Assembly (NCBI RefSeq): GCF_001591005.1
Contig: NZ_BCTY01000002.1
Location: forward strand, 186,001 to 250,000
Origin: Sphingomonas sanguinis NBRC 13937
Lineage (GTDB): Bacteria; Pseudomonadota; Alphaproteobacteria; Sphingomonadales; Sphingomonadaceae
Reading direction: 5' to 3'
DNA length: 64,000 nt
Positions within the stretch are counted from its first letter, which is position 1, and every line of letters starts with the position of its first letter. Positions 26,596 to 36,131 of this stretch are shown here, piece after piece. The translations under genes were made by a program, and so were the position numbers. A model generated the notes under the pieces. That model worked only from the letters and a program-made list of their open reading frames with translations, was not told the DNA's origin and did not search any database.

Positions 26596-29130
26596 ATGAT
26601 GACCAAGCTTGCGTTTCGCGCCGCCCTGCTGGCCGCCACCTCACTCGCCCTGCCCACGTTGGCCCATGCCGATCCGGTGGGCGTCGCCGCGAACGATCCC
26701 ACCAGCGACCCGGCCACCCAGTCGACCACCGCCAACCAAGCGGGCCAGGCCAATGACAAGCAGGCGCTGACCACCTCCGACGTCATCGTCACTGGATCGC
26801 GCACCGCCGAGGCCGCGCCGCTCACCGCCTCGCTTACCACCACGCAGCCGCAATCGGCCGTCAGCCGCGACTATATCGAGAATATGGCCGCCACCGCCGA
26901 TGTGAACGAGCTGATCGCGCTGACCCCCGGCGTATCGATCTCGGGTGCGGGCAATGGCTATGGCCTGTCCGAGACCAAGGCGACGATCCGGGGCTTCCAG
27001 GACGGCGAATATAACGTCACCTACGACTCGATCCCCTTTGCCGACACCAACAACCCCACGCACCATTCGACGGCCTTCTTCCCGTCGAACACGATCGAGA
27101 CGATCGTCGTCGATCGTGGCCCCGGCAATGCCAGCCAGCTTGGCCAGGCCAGCTATGGCGGAAACATCAACATGTATTCCCGCGCCGCTACCCCGGACTC
27201 GGAAGTGCGCGGCGAGGCGATCGTCGGCAACTGGAACACGTTTATCGGGCGTGCCCTGTACCAGAGCGGCACCCTGGACAAGCTGGGCGGCGCGCGCGTC
27301 GTGCTGACCGGCCAGTATCTGACCTCGGATGGCGCGCTCAGCTACTCGCCGGTCGGCTCGAAAAACCTGTTCGGCAAGACGGTGGTACCGATCGGCAGCG
27401 CCAACACGCTGACCGTGATGAGCAGCTGGAACCGTAATTTCTATTACCAGTCGGACGTGCTGAAGGGCGCGACCTGCGGCAGCGCAGCGACCGATGCCTA
27501 TAACGCCGCCAATCCCAAGGCGATCACGACCACCGCGCTGGGGGCCGATGGCCAGCCGCTGAGCCAGCTGACCGGACAGGGTTGCGGTACGACTTCGCAG
27601 ATCGGTCAATATGGGCTGAATTACGGCCTGGGCAACGATCCGACCCAGCATGACTATTGGCGGTACAACCGCACCGACAAGACGACCGACTTCTCGTATC
27701 TACGGCTGCAGAGCGACCTGGGCGGCGGGCTGACGCTCGACAACCGCGCGTACATGTACGGCTACACCAACAACACGCTGTCCGGGAATGGCAGCTCGTC
27801 CTTCGGCGTACCCAAGGGCGGGACGCTGCCGGTGTTCCAGGTCAAGTCGACGGGTGTCGTCACCGGCTTCACCGGCGCCGGGACCGCCGCCTCGCCCTAT
27901 ACGGCGGTGACCAGCGCAACGGACGTGCTGGGTTATGATAAGCTCAACAAATACCGCGTCTTCGGCTATATCGGCCAGGCGGATTACGACTTCGGCTTCG
28001 GCAAGCTGCGGCTGGGCGGCTGGTATGAATATGCCGTCACCGATCGCCACAATTTCGACCTGGACCGCACCACTGGCCTGCCCAGCTATAACGAGAAGTT
28101 TGCGAGCGGCACGGCGGCGACCAGTGCGCTGCCGCCGATTTCCCAGGCGAACATCAACTTCGCCCAGCATTCGACCTGGCACCAATATCAGCTGTTCGGC
28201 GAGATGGAGATCCGCCCGGTCGACGGCGTGTCGATCACGCCCGGCGTGAAATATGTCCACTTCACGCGCGGCGTGGATGCGGCCCTGCAACAGAAAACCC
28301 GAACGCCGCTCGATCTCAGCGCGACCTGGACCAAGACCCTGCCCTTCCTGACCGCCAACTGGCAGGTGAAGAGTAATTGGTCCTTCTACGGCCAATATGC
28401 GCAGGGCATGTACGTGCCCGACCTGTCGAGCTTCTACTCCGCCTCGGGCCAACTCGTCACCGCACTCGACCAGCTCAAGCCCCAGACGACGACCAACTAT
28501 CAGATCGGCACCGTCTGGCACGGGCACAGCGTCTCGCTGGACGTCGACGGTTATATCATCAACGTCGACAACAAGATCGGCACCTGCACCACGACAGGCT
28601 GCGACCAGTCGCTGCTCGTGAACCAGGGCCAGGTCCGCTACAAGGGCGTCGAGGGGCAGCTGAGCGTCATGCCGATCCGGGGGCTGACCCTGTTCGGCAA
28701 TGCCAGCTACAACCAGGCGCGCAGCGTGCAGACCGATGCGCAGATCGGCAAGGCGCCGTTCAGCACGGCGGCGGCGGGCTTCATCTTCCGCCGGGACGGC
28801 TTTCGCGTCTCGTTCGACCAGAAATATACCGGGCCGCAATATGCCAATGATTACAATGGCAGCCCCGGCTTCCGCCTGTACCGCATCCGTCCCTACAGCA
28901 TCGGTCAGTTCGCGATCAGCCAACAGGTCGAGGGCGGCCTGAAACTGGGCGTGACGGTCAACAACGTCTTCAACAGCCGCGCGGTGACGCAGATCGCGAC
29001 CAGCAGCACGGGCGCACCGACCACGACGATCAACGGCACGAAATACCAGTCCGGCTATGGCCAGCTGGACCAGTTCAACTTCCTGCCGCCGCGCTCCTTC
29101 CTGCTGACGGCGGGTATTTCCTTCCGCTGA
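26596..29130 (+). CDS. TonB-dependent outer membrane receptor
   Basis: 844-aa outer membrane transporter. It has a signal peptide (ending about ALPTLAHA), an N-terminal region with a TonB-box-like DVIVTGSRTAEAAP near residue 57 and a plug domain (TPGVSISGAG, IRGFQDGEYNVTYDSIPF, VVDRGPGNASQLGQASYGGNIN). A long beta-barrel follows, ending SFLLTAGISFR. The substrate is unknown; linkage to an acid phosphatase hints at a phosphorylated compound, whereas the PepSY neighbour would fit iron. Confidence 0.93.
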   Translation: MMTKLAFRAALLAATSLALPTLAHADPVGVAANDPTSDPATQSTTANQAGQANDKQALTTSDVIVTGSRTAEAAPLTASLTTTQPQSAVSRDYIENMAATADVNELIALTPGVSISGAGNGYGLSETKATIRGFQDGEYNVTYDSIPFADTNNPTHHSTAFFPSNTIETIVVDRGPGNASQLGQASYGGNINMYSRAATPDSEVRGEAIVGNWNTFIGRALYQSGTLDKLGGARVVLTGQYLTSDGALSYSPVGSKNLFGKTVVPIGSANTLTVMSSWNRNFYYQSDVLKGATCGSAATDAYNAANPKAITTTALGADGQPLSQLTGQGCGTTSQIGQYGLNYGLGNDPTQHDYWRYNRTDKTTDFSYLRLQSDLGGGLTLDNRAYMYGYTNNTLSGNGSSSFGVPKGGTLPVFQVKSTGVVTGFTGAGTAASPYTAVTSATDVLGYDKLNKYRVFGYIGQADYDFGFGKLRLGGWYEYAVTDRHNFDLDRTTGLPSYNEKFASGTAATSALPPISQANINFAQHSTWHQYQLFGEMEIRPVDGVSITPGVKYVHFTRGVDAALQQKTRTPLDLSATWTKTLPFLTANWQVKSNWSFYGQYAQGMYVPDLSSFYSASGQLVTALDQLKPQTTTNYQIGTVWHGHSVSLDVDGYIINVDNKIGTCTTTGCDQSLLVNQGQVRYKGVEGQLSVMPIRGLTLFGNASYNQARSVQTDAQIGKAPFSTAAAGFIFRRDGFRVSFDQKYTGPQYANDYNGSPGFRLYRIRPYSIGQFAISQQVEGGLKLGVTVNNVFNSRAVTQIATSSTGAPTTTINGTKYQSGYGQLDQFNFLPPRSFLLTAGISFR

Positions 29131-29154
29131 CGGGAGACGGGAACAGCCGAAAGG

Positions 29155-29182
29155 TTGACAGATTTGATAAAAACTCTATGGA
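29155..29182 (+). promoter_or_regulatory. Promoter candidate upstream of the tRNA-tail repeat and DUF6481 gene
   Basis: TTGACA (29155-29160), a 16-nt spacer, then TATGGA (29177-29182). This is the best consensus -35 seen in the window. It would produce a leader of about 145 nt before the DUF6481 start, or a short RNA ending at the hairpin at 29261-29288. Confidence 0.5.
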
Positions 29183-29241
29183 AAGCCCTTCGGTGCGCTT
29201 GGGACAGGGCCGCTTGATAGCGGTTCTGCGCGATGTCTCCG

Positions 29242-29296
29242 GTGCGTTCACCAGTTTCTCCAACGGCCCCGCAGCGATGCGGGGCCGTTGTGCATT
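29242..29296. repeat. 55-bp direct repeat, tRNA-Lys 3' end plus hairpin, copy 2
   Basis: Near-copy (52/55) of 23173-23227 with no intact tRNA body in front of it. The hairpin AACGGCCCCGC-agcgat-GCGGGGCCGTT is here fully paired. A second inverted repeat, CATTGGG/CCCAATG (29293-29319), follows. The position is compatible with a displaced attachment-site-like tRNA tail. Confidence 0.85.
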
Positions 29297-29332
29297 GGGC
29301 CTGTATGGCCCTCCCAATGGGATGAAGGATTG

Positions 29333-29695
29333 ATGGCAGGATATAAGGTTCCCGGTTTCGCCGATCGTGCATCGGCCTCGCGCGACGCCAAGGCGGCCGC
29401 GCTGGAAAAGCTGCGCAACAAGGCCGCGCCCGACCCGGCGGTCGTCGCCGCCCGCGCCGCCGCGCGCGAAGCAAAGGAAGCTGCCGAGGCCGAGCGTCGT
29501 GCCGCCCACAAGGCCGCGATCGAGCAGGAAAAGGCCGCCCGCGAGGAAGCCCGCGCCAAGGCCCAGGCCGAGGCGGACGCCGCCGCCGAGGCAGCCGCGG
29601 CCGCTGCGCGCCCGCCGGTGGTTCCCACCGCCGCCGAGCTGAAGGCCGCACGCGACGCCCGCTACGCCGCTCGCAAGGCGCGCCAGGGCAAATGA
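29333..29695 (+). CDS. DUF6481 family protein
   Basis: A 120-aa, highly charged Ala/Lys/Glu-rich protein predicted to form a long helix or coiled coil (about 15-95). The N-terminal YKVPGFADRA and C-terminal ELKAARDARYAARKARQGK are typical of DUF6481, common in sphingomonads. Role unknown. The stop overlaps the next start (ATGA). Confidence 0.85.
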   Translation: MAGYKVPGFADRASASRDAKAAALEKLRNKAAPDPAVVAARAAAREAKEAAEAERRAAHKAAIEQEKAAREEARAKAQAEADAAAEAAAAAARPPVVPTAAELKAARDARYAARKARQGK

Positions 29696-30363
29696 CCCCG
29701 CGCGAGCTGCTGGGCATTGCCGAGGTGCCCGGCGGCGAGCCCCTGCGGCTGTTTCGCCGGGGCAAGGACTTCATGATCGTGCTCGACCGCAACGAGCTGA
29801 TGAGCACGCGGATGAGCGGCTCGGAAGTGGCGCTCGGCACGATGACCTGCGACCGGCTGGGCGGTCGGTCCGCGCCGCATCTCCTGATCGGCGGCTATGG
29901 CATGGGCTTCACCTTACGCGCGGTGCTGGCGCGCTTGGGCCGCGATGCGCGGGTGACGGTGACCGAGCTAGTCCCCGGCATCATCGAATGGGCGCGCGGC
30001 CCCATGGCCGAGCTGACTGCCGGTTGCCTGGACGATCCGCGCGTGACGCTGGCCATGGGCGATGTCGGCAATGCCATCTATGCGGGGCGCGGGACCTATG
30101 ACGCCATCCTGCTGGATGTCGACAATGGCCCCGACGGACTGACCCGCCCGGCCAATGACGGGCTTTATTCCAACCGCGGCCTGGACGAGGCACGAATCGC
30201 GCTGCGGCCCGGCGGCGTGCTGGCCATCTGGTCGGCGGCGCCCGATCCGGTCTTCACCCGCCGCCTGTCGCGCGCGGGCTTCCTGGTCGACGAAGTGAAG
30301 GTCCGCGCCCGTGAAAACGGCAAGGGCGCGACCCATACCATCTGGTTCGCGACGCCGCGGTAA
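29692..30363 (+). CDS. Spermidine-synthase-like SAM-dependent protein
   Basis: A 223-aa Rossmann-fold protein of the PABS/spermidine synthase-like group. Motif I is LLIGGYGMGFTL, the acidic strand end is VTELVPGI, and DAILLDVDNGPDGL and LRPGGVLAIWSA follow. It is shorter than true spermidine synthases, lacks their N-terminal beta domain, and the substrate is unknown. Coupled to the DUF6481 gene. Confidence 0.8.
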   Translation: MTPRELLGIAEVPGGEPLRLFRRGKDFMIVLDRNELMSTRMSGSEVALGTMTCDRLGGRSAPHLLIGGYGMGFTLRAVLARLGRDARVTVTELVPGIIEWARGPMAELTAGCLDDPRVTLAMGDVGNAIYAGRGTYDAILLDVDNGPDGLTRPANDGLYSNRGLDEARIALRPGGVLAIWSAAPDPVFTRRLSRAGFLVDEVKVRARENGKGATHTIWFATPR

Positions 30364-30375
30364 GAGCGTAACGCG

Positions 30376-30468
30376 ACCCTCACCCTTCCCACCCGCTATC
30401 GCGGGCGGGCCCCTTCTCTCTCCCATCGGGAGAGGGAGGGAGGCGCGAAGCGCCGGAAGGGTGAGGGT
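30376..30468. repeat. Dispersed three-arm palindromic repeat, copy 2
   Basis: A 93-bp near-copy of 5504-5606. The outer stem is 14 bp (30376-30389 with 30455-30468). The inner CTCTCCC/GGGAGAG and GGCGC/GCGCC arms are retained while their loops differ. It again sits between convergent genes, 12 nt past one stop and 9 nt from the other. Confidence 0.85.
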
Positions 30469-30477
30469 GTTGGCGGG

Positions 30478-30654
30478 TCAGTCCTCCCGCTTGGCCCCAT
30501 CCAGCTCCTTGCGAAGCCGCGCCTGCTCCACCGCATCCCGCTGCTTCTCGGCCTTGGTCCGTCCGAACCGCGCCCGGTTCTCCGCCGCCTGCTGCTCGGC
30601 GGCCCTGCGGGCCAGGCCTTTGCGCGCCTGGCGGAAGTTGACGACCTCCCCCAT
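30478..30654 (-). CDS. DUF4169 family protein
   Basis: A 58-aa basic helical protein starting MGEVVNFRQARKGLARR, with the family core ENRARFGRTKAEKQRD and a C-terminal ELDGAKRED. Function unknown; the family is widespread in alphaproteobacteria. The ATG overlaps the stop of the upstream phospholipase gene (TGATG), so it is likely the second gene of that operon. Confidence 0.88.
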   Translation of the reverse strand: MGEVVNFRQARKGLARRAAEQQAAENRARFGRTKAEKQRDAVEQARLRKELDGAKRED

Positions 30655-32108
30655 CAGCGCCGCCGCAGCCGCCGGAACAGCCCCTTGCGGCGGCTGAACG
30701 CCTCGAACATTTCGTCCGGCCCTTCCGGGTCCAGCACCTCATTGTCCGCCAGCCATTCTTCGACACCCGACAGGTCGGGTACCTCATAGGGGCGCAGGCT
30801 CCGCCCTTCCCCGCCGCGCAGCACCTCGACGGCGGCGATCAGCGAGCCGGTGCGTGCGACGGTGGCGGTGACGGCCGCAGGCGCCACCCCCAGGTGCTCG
30901 GCGAGCAGATCGTCGCGGATCGCCGCGATCCGCTGTCCGGTCTCACCTCCCGGCTCGACCGCGATGGCGAGATCGCATTCGGTGTCCAATCGCATCGAGC
31001 GATTGTTGAGATTGGAAGAGCCCAGGCGGAACACCCGGTCGTCGGCGATCAGAATCTTGGCATGGCAGTAGATCGCCTCGCCCCCCGCCGTGAAGGGATG
31101 ATAGAGCCGCAACCGTCCATGCCGGTCGCGCCGCCGCAAGGCCTCGACCAGCCGCGCTCGCGCCGTGTCCATCGCGATCGGCTCCAGCCAGCCTTGCGCG
31201 GTCAGCGGGTTGATGATGACAAACTCGGGACCATCTTCTTCGTCCAGCCGCCGGGCGATCGCCTCGGCCACCCGGCGCGAGGCGAAATACTGGCTCTCGA
31301 TATAGACGTATCGTTCGGCCCGCGCGATCTGGGCGAGGAACAGCGCCTCATTCTCGTGCACCGGAGCCTGATCGTCCATCTCGGGCATGGTGCGGGCGAT
31401 AGCGACCGGCTGGTCGGTAAAGTCGGGCTCCAGCCCCTCGGGCCAGCAGCTGGCGCCCGGCACCGCCGGCTCCATCGGCTTGCCGCCCGCCGCATGCCAG
31501 CGCTCACGAAACAGCTCGCCCAGCGCGTGGGTGACGGGTCCCTCCACCGCGCTGACCGCGTCATGCCAGGGCTTATAGGGCTGGCCGCCGGGCCGTTGGC
31601 GACCGGGATCGTCGTCGCGGTGTTCGCGCGTGTCCCAGCGTTCGCTGGTCATGTCGATGCCGCCGCAAAAGGCGAGCTGGTCGTCGATGATGACGATCTT
31701 CTGGTGATGCGATGCTGCGATGGGGTGATGGCCGTCCAGCTTGGTATGGATGCGATCATGCGCCATCCACTTCAGGACGGTGAAGAAGGTCTTCCCCCGG
31801 AATAGCGACTTGATCGCGCCGGTGTCCCAGCGGAGCAGGAATATCTCCAGGTCGGGCTGGCGCTGGACCAGCGAATAGATGAAGTCGCCGACCGTCTCGC
31901 CCGGCGCCTCGTCATGGTCGAGGACGATGCGTGCGTCGAAATCCCAGCCGATCAGCAGGATCTGCCGCCGCGCGTTCAGCATTGCCCGCCGGGCCATGCG
32001 GAAATATTTCTCCGCATCGATGATGACCGCCATGCGATCGGCCTGCTCGATCCGCCAGCATTCCTGTCCGACCTTCAACGACGATCTCCCCATGTCCGCG
32101 CGCGTCAT
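30654..32108 (-). CDS. Phospholipase D family protein (cardiolipin synthase-like)
   Basis: Two HKD motifs, HHQKIVIIDD near residue 130 and CHAKILIADDRVFRLGSSN near 370, define a PLD-superfamily phosphatidyltransferase or phospholipase. It is 484 aa from ATG 32108. The frame continues about 100 residues upstream, but that part is Arg/Pro rich and overlaps cysA, so it is rejected. 32093 is an alternative ATG. No N-terminal membrane helices are seen, unlike typical bacterial ClsA, so it may be soluble or peripheral. Confidence 0.88.
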   Translation of the reverse strand: MTRADMGRSSLKVGQECWRIEQADRMAVIIDAEKYFRMARRAMLNARRQILLIGWDFDARIVLDHDEAPGETVGDFIYSLVQRQPDLEIFLLRWDTGAIKSLFRGKTFFTVLKWMAHDRIHTKLDGHHPIAASHHQKIVIIDDQLAFCGGIDMTSERWDTREHRDDDPGRQRPGGQPYKPWHDAVSAVEGPVTHALGELFRERWHAAGGKPMEPAVPGASCWPEGLEPDFTDQPVAIARTMPEMDDQAPVHENEALFLAQIARAERYVYIESQYFASRRVAEAIARRLDEEDGPEFVIINPLTAQGWLEPIAMDTARARLVEALRRRDRHGRLRLYHPFTAGGEAIYCHAKILIADDRVFRLGSSNLNNRSMRLDTECDLAIAVEPGGETGQRIAAIRDDLLAEHLGVAPAAVTATVARTGSLIAAVEVLRGGEGRSLRPYEVPDLSGVEEWLADNEVLDPEGPDEMFEAFSRRKGLFRRLRRR

Positions 32109-32188
32109 GCCCCGGCGATCCCGCGCTGGCAAATGGCGAAACGGGGGCCGGCGCGAAAACGTCGCGACCGTCCAAACACAAATGGCGC

Positions 32189-33223
32189 TCAGAAGATGCG
32201 ATAGCGGACGGGTCGGATCGACAGGGACTGGCCAGGCGTCGCCTCGGTCGAGACAGGCAGGTCGAAGGTCAGCGGTTCGGGCACACCGGCGAGCTTGGCG
32301 GTGATCCGGCGGGAGCGGCCGATCGGGCGGCTGGCCAGCACCATGATGGACAGCGCATCCGCCGCGCCGGGTTCGGCCAGTTCGACGTCGTGCGGGCGGA
32401 TATGGATTTCGCCCGCGCCCTGCCCGCACGCCTCGTCGGCGACGGTGGCGAGCTGCGCACCGATGACCGCGGCACCCGCTTGGCGAGTGACGGGCAGCCG
32501 GTTCGTCTCGCCGATGAAGGAGGAGACGAAGGCGGTGGCAGGCGCACCCTGCACCTCGGCAGGCGTCCCCACCTGCTCGATCACGCCGCCGCGCATCACG
32601 ACGATGCGGTCGGCGATCTCCAGCGCCTCTTCCTGGTCGTGCGTCACGAAGATCGAAGTCAGGCCCGTCTCGTCATGAATCCGCCGCAGCCAGCCGCGCA
32701 AATCCTTGCGCACTTGGGCATCGAGCGCGCCGAACGGCTCGTCGAGCAGCAACAAGCGCGGCTCGATGGCCAGCGCGCGAGCGAGCGCGACGCGCTGGCG
32801 CTGACCACCCGACAGCTGGGCGGGGTAGCGGTCGCCCAGTTGCGGCAACTGGATGAGTTCCAGCAGCTCGGCGACCTTGGCCGCGATCACCGCCTTGGCG
32901 GGGCGGTCGCGCCGCTTGCGCACCGTCAGCCCGAAGGCGATGTTCTGGGCCACCGTCATATGGCGGAACAGCGCGTAATTCTGGAAGACGAAGCCGATGC
33001 GGCGCTCGGCGGCGGGCGTCCCAGTCATGTCCTGCCCGTCGAACAGGACATGACCTTCATCCGCGAAGTCCAGCCCGGCGATGGTCCGCAGCAGCGTCGT
33101 CTTGCCCGACCCCGACGGCCCCAGCAGCGCCAGGAACTCGCCGGGCTTCGTCTCCAGCGTCACGCGGTCCAGCGCGGTGAAGCCCCCGAACCGGCGGGAG
33201 ATATTCTCGACAACGATGCTCAA
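32189..33223 (-). CDS. cysA: Sulfate/thiosulfate ABC transporter ATPase
   Basis: A 344-aa ATPase powering sulfate uptake. Walker A is GPSGSGKTT, the ABC signature [15 protein letters not shown] and Walker [13 protein letters not shown], with a C-terminal TOBE-like domain. The start is assigned to TTG 33223 because [14 protein letters not shown] matches the family N-terminus and TTGA overlaps the cysW stop like the ATGA overlap upstream. The ATG 12 codons earlier lies within cysW. Confidence 0.93.
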   Translation of the reverse strand: MSIVVENISRRFGGFTALDRVTLETKPGEFLALLGPSGSGKTTLLRTIAGLDFADEGHVLFDGQDMTGTPAAERRIGFVFQNYALFRHMTVAQNIAFGLTVRKRRDRPAKAVIAAKVAELLELIQLPQLGDRYPAQLSGGQRQRVALARALAIEPRLLLLDEPFGALDAQVRKDLRGWLRRIHDETGLTSIFVTHDQEEALEIADRIVVMRGGVIEQVGTPAEVQGAPATAFVSSFIGETNRLPVTRQAGAAVIGAQLATVADEACGQGAGEIHIRPHDVELAEPGAADALSIMVLASRPIGRSRRITAKLAGVPEPLTFDLPVSTEATPGQSLSIRPVRYRIF

Positions 33224-34065
33224 TGCGCGGCTCCCGCCCGGTGGATGCCGAAACGCCATTCCAGCACGGTCTTCACTCCCAAGGTCACCAGCGCGAGCGA
33301 GGCGAGCAGAGACGCCACCGCGAATGCGCCGACAAAATCATATTCATTGTACAGGATCTCGACATGCAGCGGCATGGTGTTGGTCAGCCCCCGGATATGC
33401 CCGGACACCACCGACACCGCGCCGAACTCGCCCATCGCGCGGGCATTGCAGAGCAGCACGCCATAGAGCAGCCCCCAGCGGATATTGGGCAGCGTGACAT
33501 GCCAGAAGGTCTGCCACCCGTTCGCGCCCAGCGACCGCGCCGCTTCCTCGTCGTCGCGACCTTGTTCGGCCATCAGCGGGATCAGCTCCCGCGCAACGAA
33601 AGGAAAGGTCACGAAGACGGTCGCCAGCACGATGCCCGGCACCGCGAAGATGATCCGCACGCCATGCGCGGTCAGCCATGGCCCCAGCCAGCCCTGCGCT
33701 CCGAAGAGCAGCACGAAGATCAACCCCGACACCACCGGCGACACCGAAAAAGGCAAATCGATCAAGGAGATCAGCAGGCTTTTTCCGCGATAGTCGAACT
33801 TGGCGATGGCCCAGGATGCCGCGATGCCGAACACGGCGTTGACCGGCACGGCAATGGCCGCGACCAGCAGGGTCAGGCGGATCGCCGCCAGAGCATCCGG
33901 GTCGACCAGCGCGTCGACGAAGACGTGCCATCCCTTGGCAAGACCACCTGCAAACACCATGACAAGTGGTAGAAAAAGGAACAGCGCCAGAAACACGAAG
34001 CCCAAGCCGATCAAGGCCCGGCGAGCCCAGGGGCTTTCGACGGTGGTAGGATTGGTGCCGCTCAT
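33220..34065 (-). CDS. cysW: Sulfate ABC transporter permease CysW
   Basis: A 281-aa inner membrane permease with about six helices and the EAA-type loop [21 protein letters not shown] for contacting CysA. ATG 34065 overlaps the cysT stop (ATGA); an earlier frame-open start at 34089 lies inside cysT. Confidence 0.93.
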   Translation of the reverse strand: MSGTNPTTVESPWARRALIGLGFVFLALFLFLPLVMVFAGGLAKGWHVFVDALVDPDALAAIRLTLLVAAIAVPVNAVFGIAASWAIAKFDYRGKSLLISLIDLPFSVSPVVSGLIFVLLFGAQGWLGPWLTAHGVRIIFAVPGIVLATVFVTFPFVARELIPLMAEQGRDDEEAARSLGANGWQTFWHVTLPNIRWGLLYGVLLCNARAMGEFGAVSVVSGHIRGLTNTMPLHVEILYNEYDFVGAFAVASLLASLALVTLGVKTVLEWRFGIHRAGAAH

Positions 34066-34892
34066 CGCGTCCCCCGCTTGGCGCGCCACGCCTGGAGCAG
34101 GTTGACCACCAACAGCATCGCGAAGGACAGGACCAGCATCACGCAGGCGATGGCCGTCGCACCGTCATAATCGAACTGTTCCAACTGGGTGATGATCAAC
34201 AGCGGCGCGATCTCCGAATGAAAGGGCTTGTTGCCCGCGATGAAGATGATCGAGCCATATTCGCCCACGCCACGCGCGAAGGCGAGCGCGAAGCCAGTCA
34301 GCAGCGCGGGCGTGATCGCGGGCAGGATGATGCGGGCGAAGGTCTGAAGACGCGACGCTCCCAAGGTCGCGGCGGCTTCCTCGACATCGCGGCCCAGGTC
34401 GGCCAGAACCGGCTGGACCGAGCGAACAATGAACGGCAAGCCTATGAAAATAAGCGCAATCGCAACACCCAGCGGCGTGTAGGCCACCTTGATGCCCAGC
34501 GGCGCGAGCAGCGACCCGACCCAGCCGTTATCCGAGTACAGCGCCACCAGCGCGATACCCGCCACCGCCGTGGGTAGCGCGAACGGCAGGTCCACCGCCG
34601 CGTCAATCAGCTTCTTGCCCGGAAAATCGTAGCGCACGAGAATCCAGGCGATCAGCAACCCGAACACCGCATTGACCGCCGCCGCCGCCAGCGCCGCGCC
34701 GAAGCTGAGGCGATAGGCGGCCAGCGCCCGGGGCGAAAGCCCGGCCGCAGCAAAACCCTCCCACCCCATGCCCGCTGCACGGATGACCAGCGCGGACAGG
34801 GGCAACAAGACGATCAGGCCGAGCCAGAACAGGGTCATCCCCATGGTCAGGCCAAAACCGGGCAGCGCCGAGCGGCGCTTCGTTCCGAACAC
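34062..34892 (-). CDS. cysT: Sulfate ABC transporter permease CysT (CysU)
   Basis: A 276-aa permease pairing with CysW. About six transmembrane helices and the EAA loop EEAAATLGASRLQTFARIILP are seen. It lies 5 nt after cysP, completing cysP-cysT-cysW-cysA in the standard order. Confidence 0.93.
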   Translation of the reverse strand: MFGTKRRSALPGFGLTMGMTLFWLGLIVLLPLSALVIRAAGMGWEGFAAAGLSPRALAAYRLSFGAALAAAAVNAVFGLLIAWILVRYDFPGKKLIDAAVDLPFALPTAVAGIALVALYSDNGWVGSLLAPLGIKVAYTPLGVAIALIFIGLPFIVRSVQPVLADLGRDVEEAAATLGASRLQTFARIILPAITPALLTGFALAFARGVGEYGSIIFIAGNKPFHSEIAPLLIITQLEQFDYDGATAIACVMLVLSFAMLLVVNLLQAWRAKRGTR

Positions 34893-34897
34893 CGCGA

Positions 34898-35926
34898 TCA
34901 GCGCCGCGTGCCGCCGGCATAGATGGCGTCGAACACCCCGCCATCGGCGAAGAACCGCTTCTGCGCGGCACCCCAGCCACCGAAATCCTTGATCGTCACC
35001 ATATCGACCTTGGGGAAGGTCGCGGCATATTTGGCGAGCACCGCCTGGTCACGCGGGCGGTAGAAGTTGCGCGCGGCGATCTCCTGCCCTTCCGGCGTGT
35101 AGAGGAATTTCAGATATTCAGTCGCGACCTGTTCAGTACCATGCGCCTTGGCATTGGCGTCGACCACCGCGACCGGCGGCTCGGCCAGGATCGAGATGGA
35201 GGGCACGACGATGTCGAACTTGCCCGCTCCCAGTTCCTTTTCGGACAGCAAGGCCTCATTCTCCCAGGCGATCAGCACATCGCCCAGCCCGCGCTCGACA
35301 AAGGTCGTCGTCGCCCCGCGCGCACCAGAATCAAGCACCGGCACATGCGCATAGAGGCTGGCGACATATTTCTGCGCCGCCGCGTCCGATCCGCCCGCCT
35401 TCTTGCCATAGGCCCAGGCCGCCAGGAAATTCCACCGCGCGCCGCCGCTTGTCTTCGGGCTCGGCGTGATGACCTGCACGCCCGGCTTCACCAGATCGGC
35501 CCAGTCGCGAATGCCCTTGGGATTACCCTTGCGGACCAGGAACACGATCGTCGACGTATAGGGCGAGCTATTGTCGGGCAGACGGCTCTGCCAATTGGCG
35601 GGCAGCAGCTTGGCACGCTCGGCGATCGCGTCGATGTCATAGGCCAGCGCCAGCGTCACCACATCGGCGGACAGCCCGTCGATCACCGAGCGCGACTGCT
35701 TGCCCGATCCGCCATGGCTCATGCGGAAGGATACGGTCTTGCCGGTCTTGGCCTGATAGTCCTTGGCGAAGGCGGCGTTGACGTCCTTGTACAGCTCACG
35801 CGTCGGATCATAGCTGACGTTCAGCAGCTCGACCGTGCCCTTGCCGTTCCCGCCGCCCGAACAGCCGGACAGGCCAATCGTACCGATCATCAAGGCGGCC
35901 ATCATGGCCGGAAATGGTGCTCGCAT
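34898..35926 (-). CDS. cysP: Sulfate-binding protein (lipoprotein-type)
   Basis: A 342-aa solute-binding component. Signal with lipobox IGLSGC near residue 21 predicts a lipid-anchored form. [20 protein letters not shown] is the sulfate-binding protein signature, with [16 protein letters not shown] and [19 protein letters not shown] in the ligand region. The start at 35926 (MRAPFPAMM) places the signal correctly. Could equally be called sbp; it binds sulfate and/or thiosulfate. Confidence 0.93.
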   Translation of the reverse strand: MRAPFPAMMAALMIGTIGLSGCSGGGNGKGTVELLNVSYDPTRELYKDVNAAFAKDYQAKTGKTVSFRMSHGGSGKQSRSVIDGLSADVVTLALAYDIDAIAERAKLLPANWQSRLPDNSSPYTSTIVFLVRKGNPKGIRDWADLVKPGVQVITPSPKTSGGARWNFLAAWAYGKKAGGSDAAAQKYVASLYAHVPVLDSGARGATTTFVERGLGDVLIAWENEALLSEKELGAGKFDIVVPSISILAEPPVAVVDANAKAHGTEQVATEYLKFLYTPEGQEIAARNFYRPRDQAVLAKYAATFPKVDMVTIKDFGGWGAAQKRFFADGGVFDAIYAGGTRR

Positions 35927-35957
35927 CTGGACCCGTCCCTTTCGTTTCGCCGCACAC

Positions 35958-35980
35958 CCTATCTCGATCCCCCCGATAGG
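35958..35980. promoter_or_regulatory. Inverted repeat upstream of cysP
   Basis: CCTATC-N11-GATAGG, perfect over 6 bp each side, 32 nt upstream of the cysP start in the divergent cysP/aldehyde dehydrogenase region. A plausible operator for sulfur-responsive control; no regulator gene is nearby. Confidence 0.3.
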
Positions 35981-36131
35981 AAATGCCGGAAAGCTTGGGA
36001 CGCACAAAGCCCTGCTTTTGCTCCCCCGATCCCGACAGACGCCCTGTTTGGCACGACCGGCCCTTGTAACGGCACGGGTGAGGGACGATCTTCCGCCCGC
36101 ATCAATCGCTTACCATTGTGAAAGGACGCGC

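Noticed and set aside
29190..29253. Possible decayed tRNA in front of the second CCA-hairpin repeat
   Set aside because: No matching acceptor strand (expected near GAACGCAC), D-arm or anticodon arm could be found; only the 3' tail is similar.
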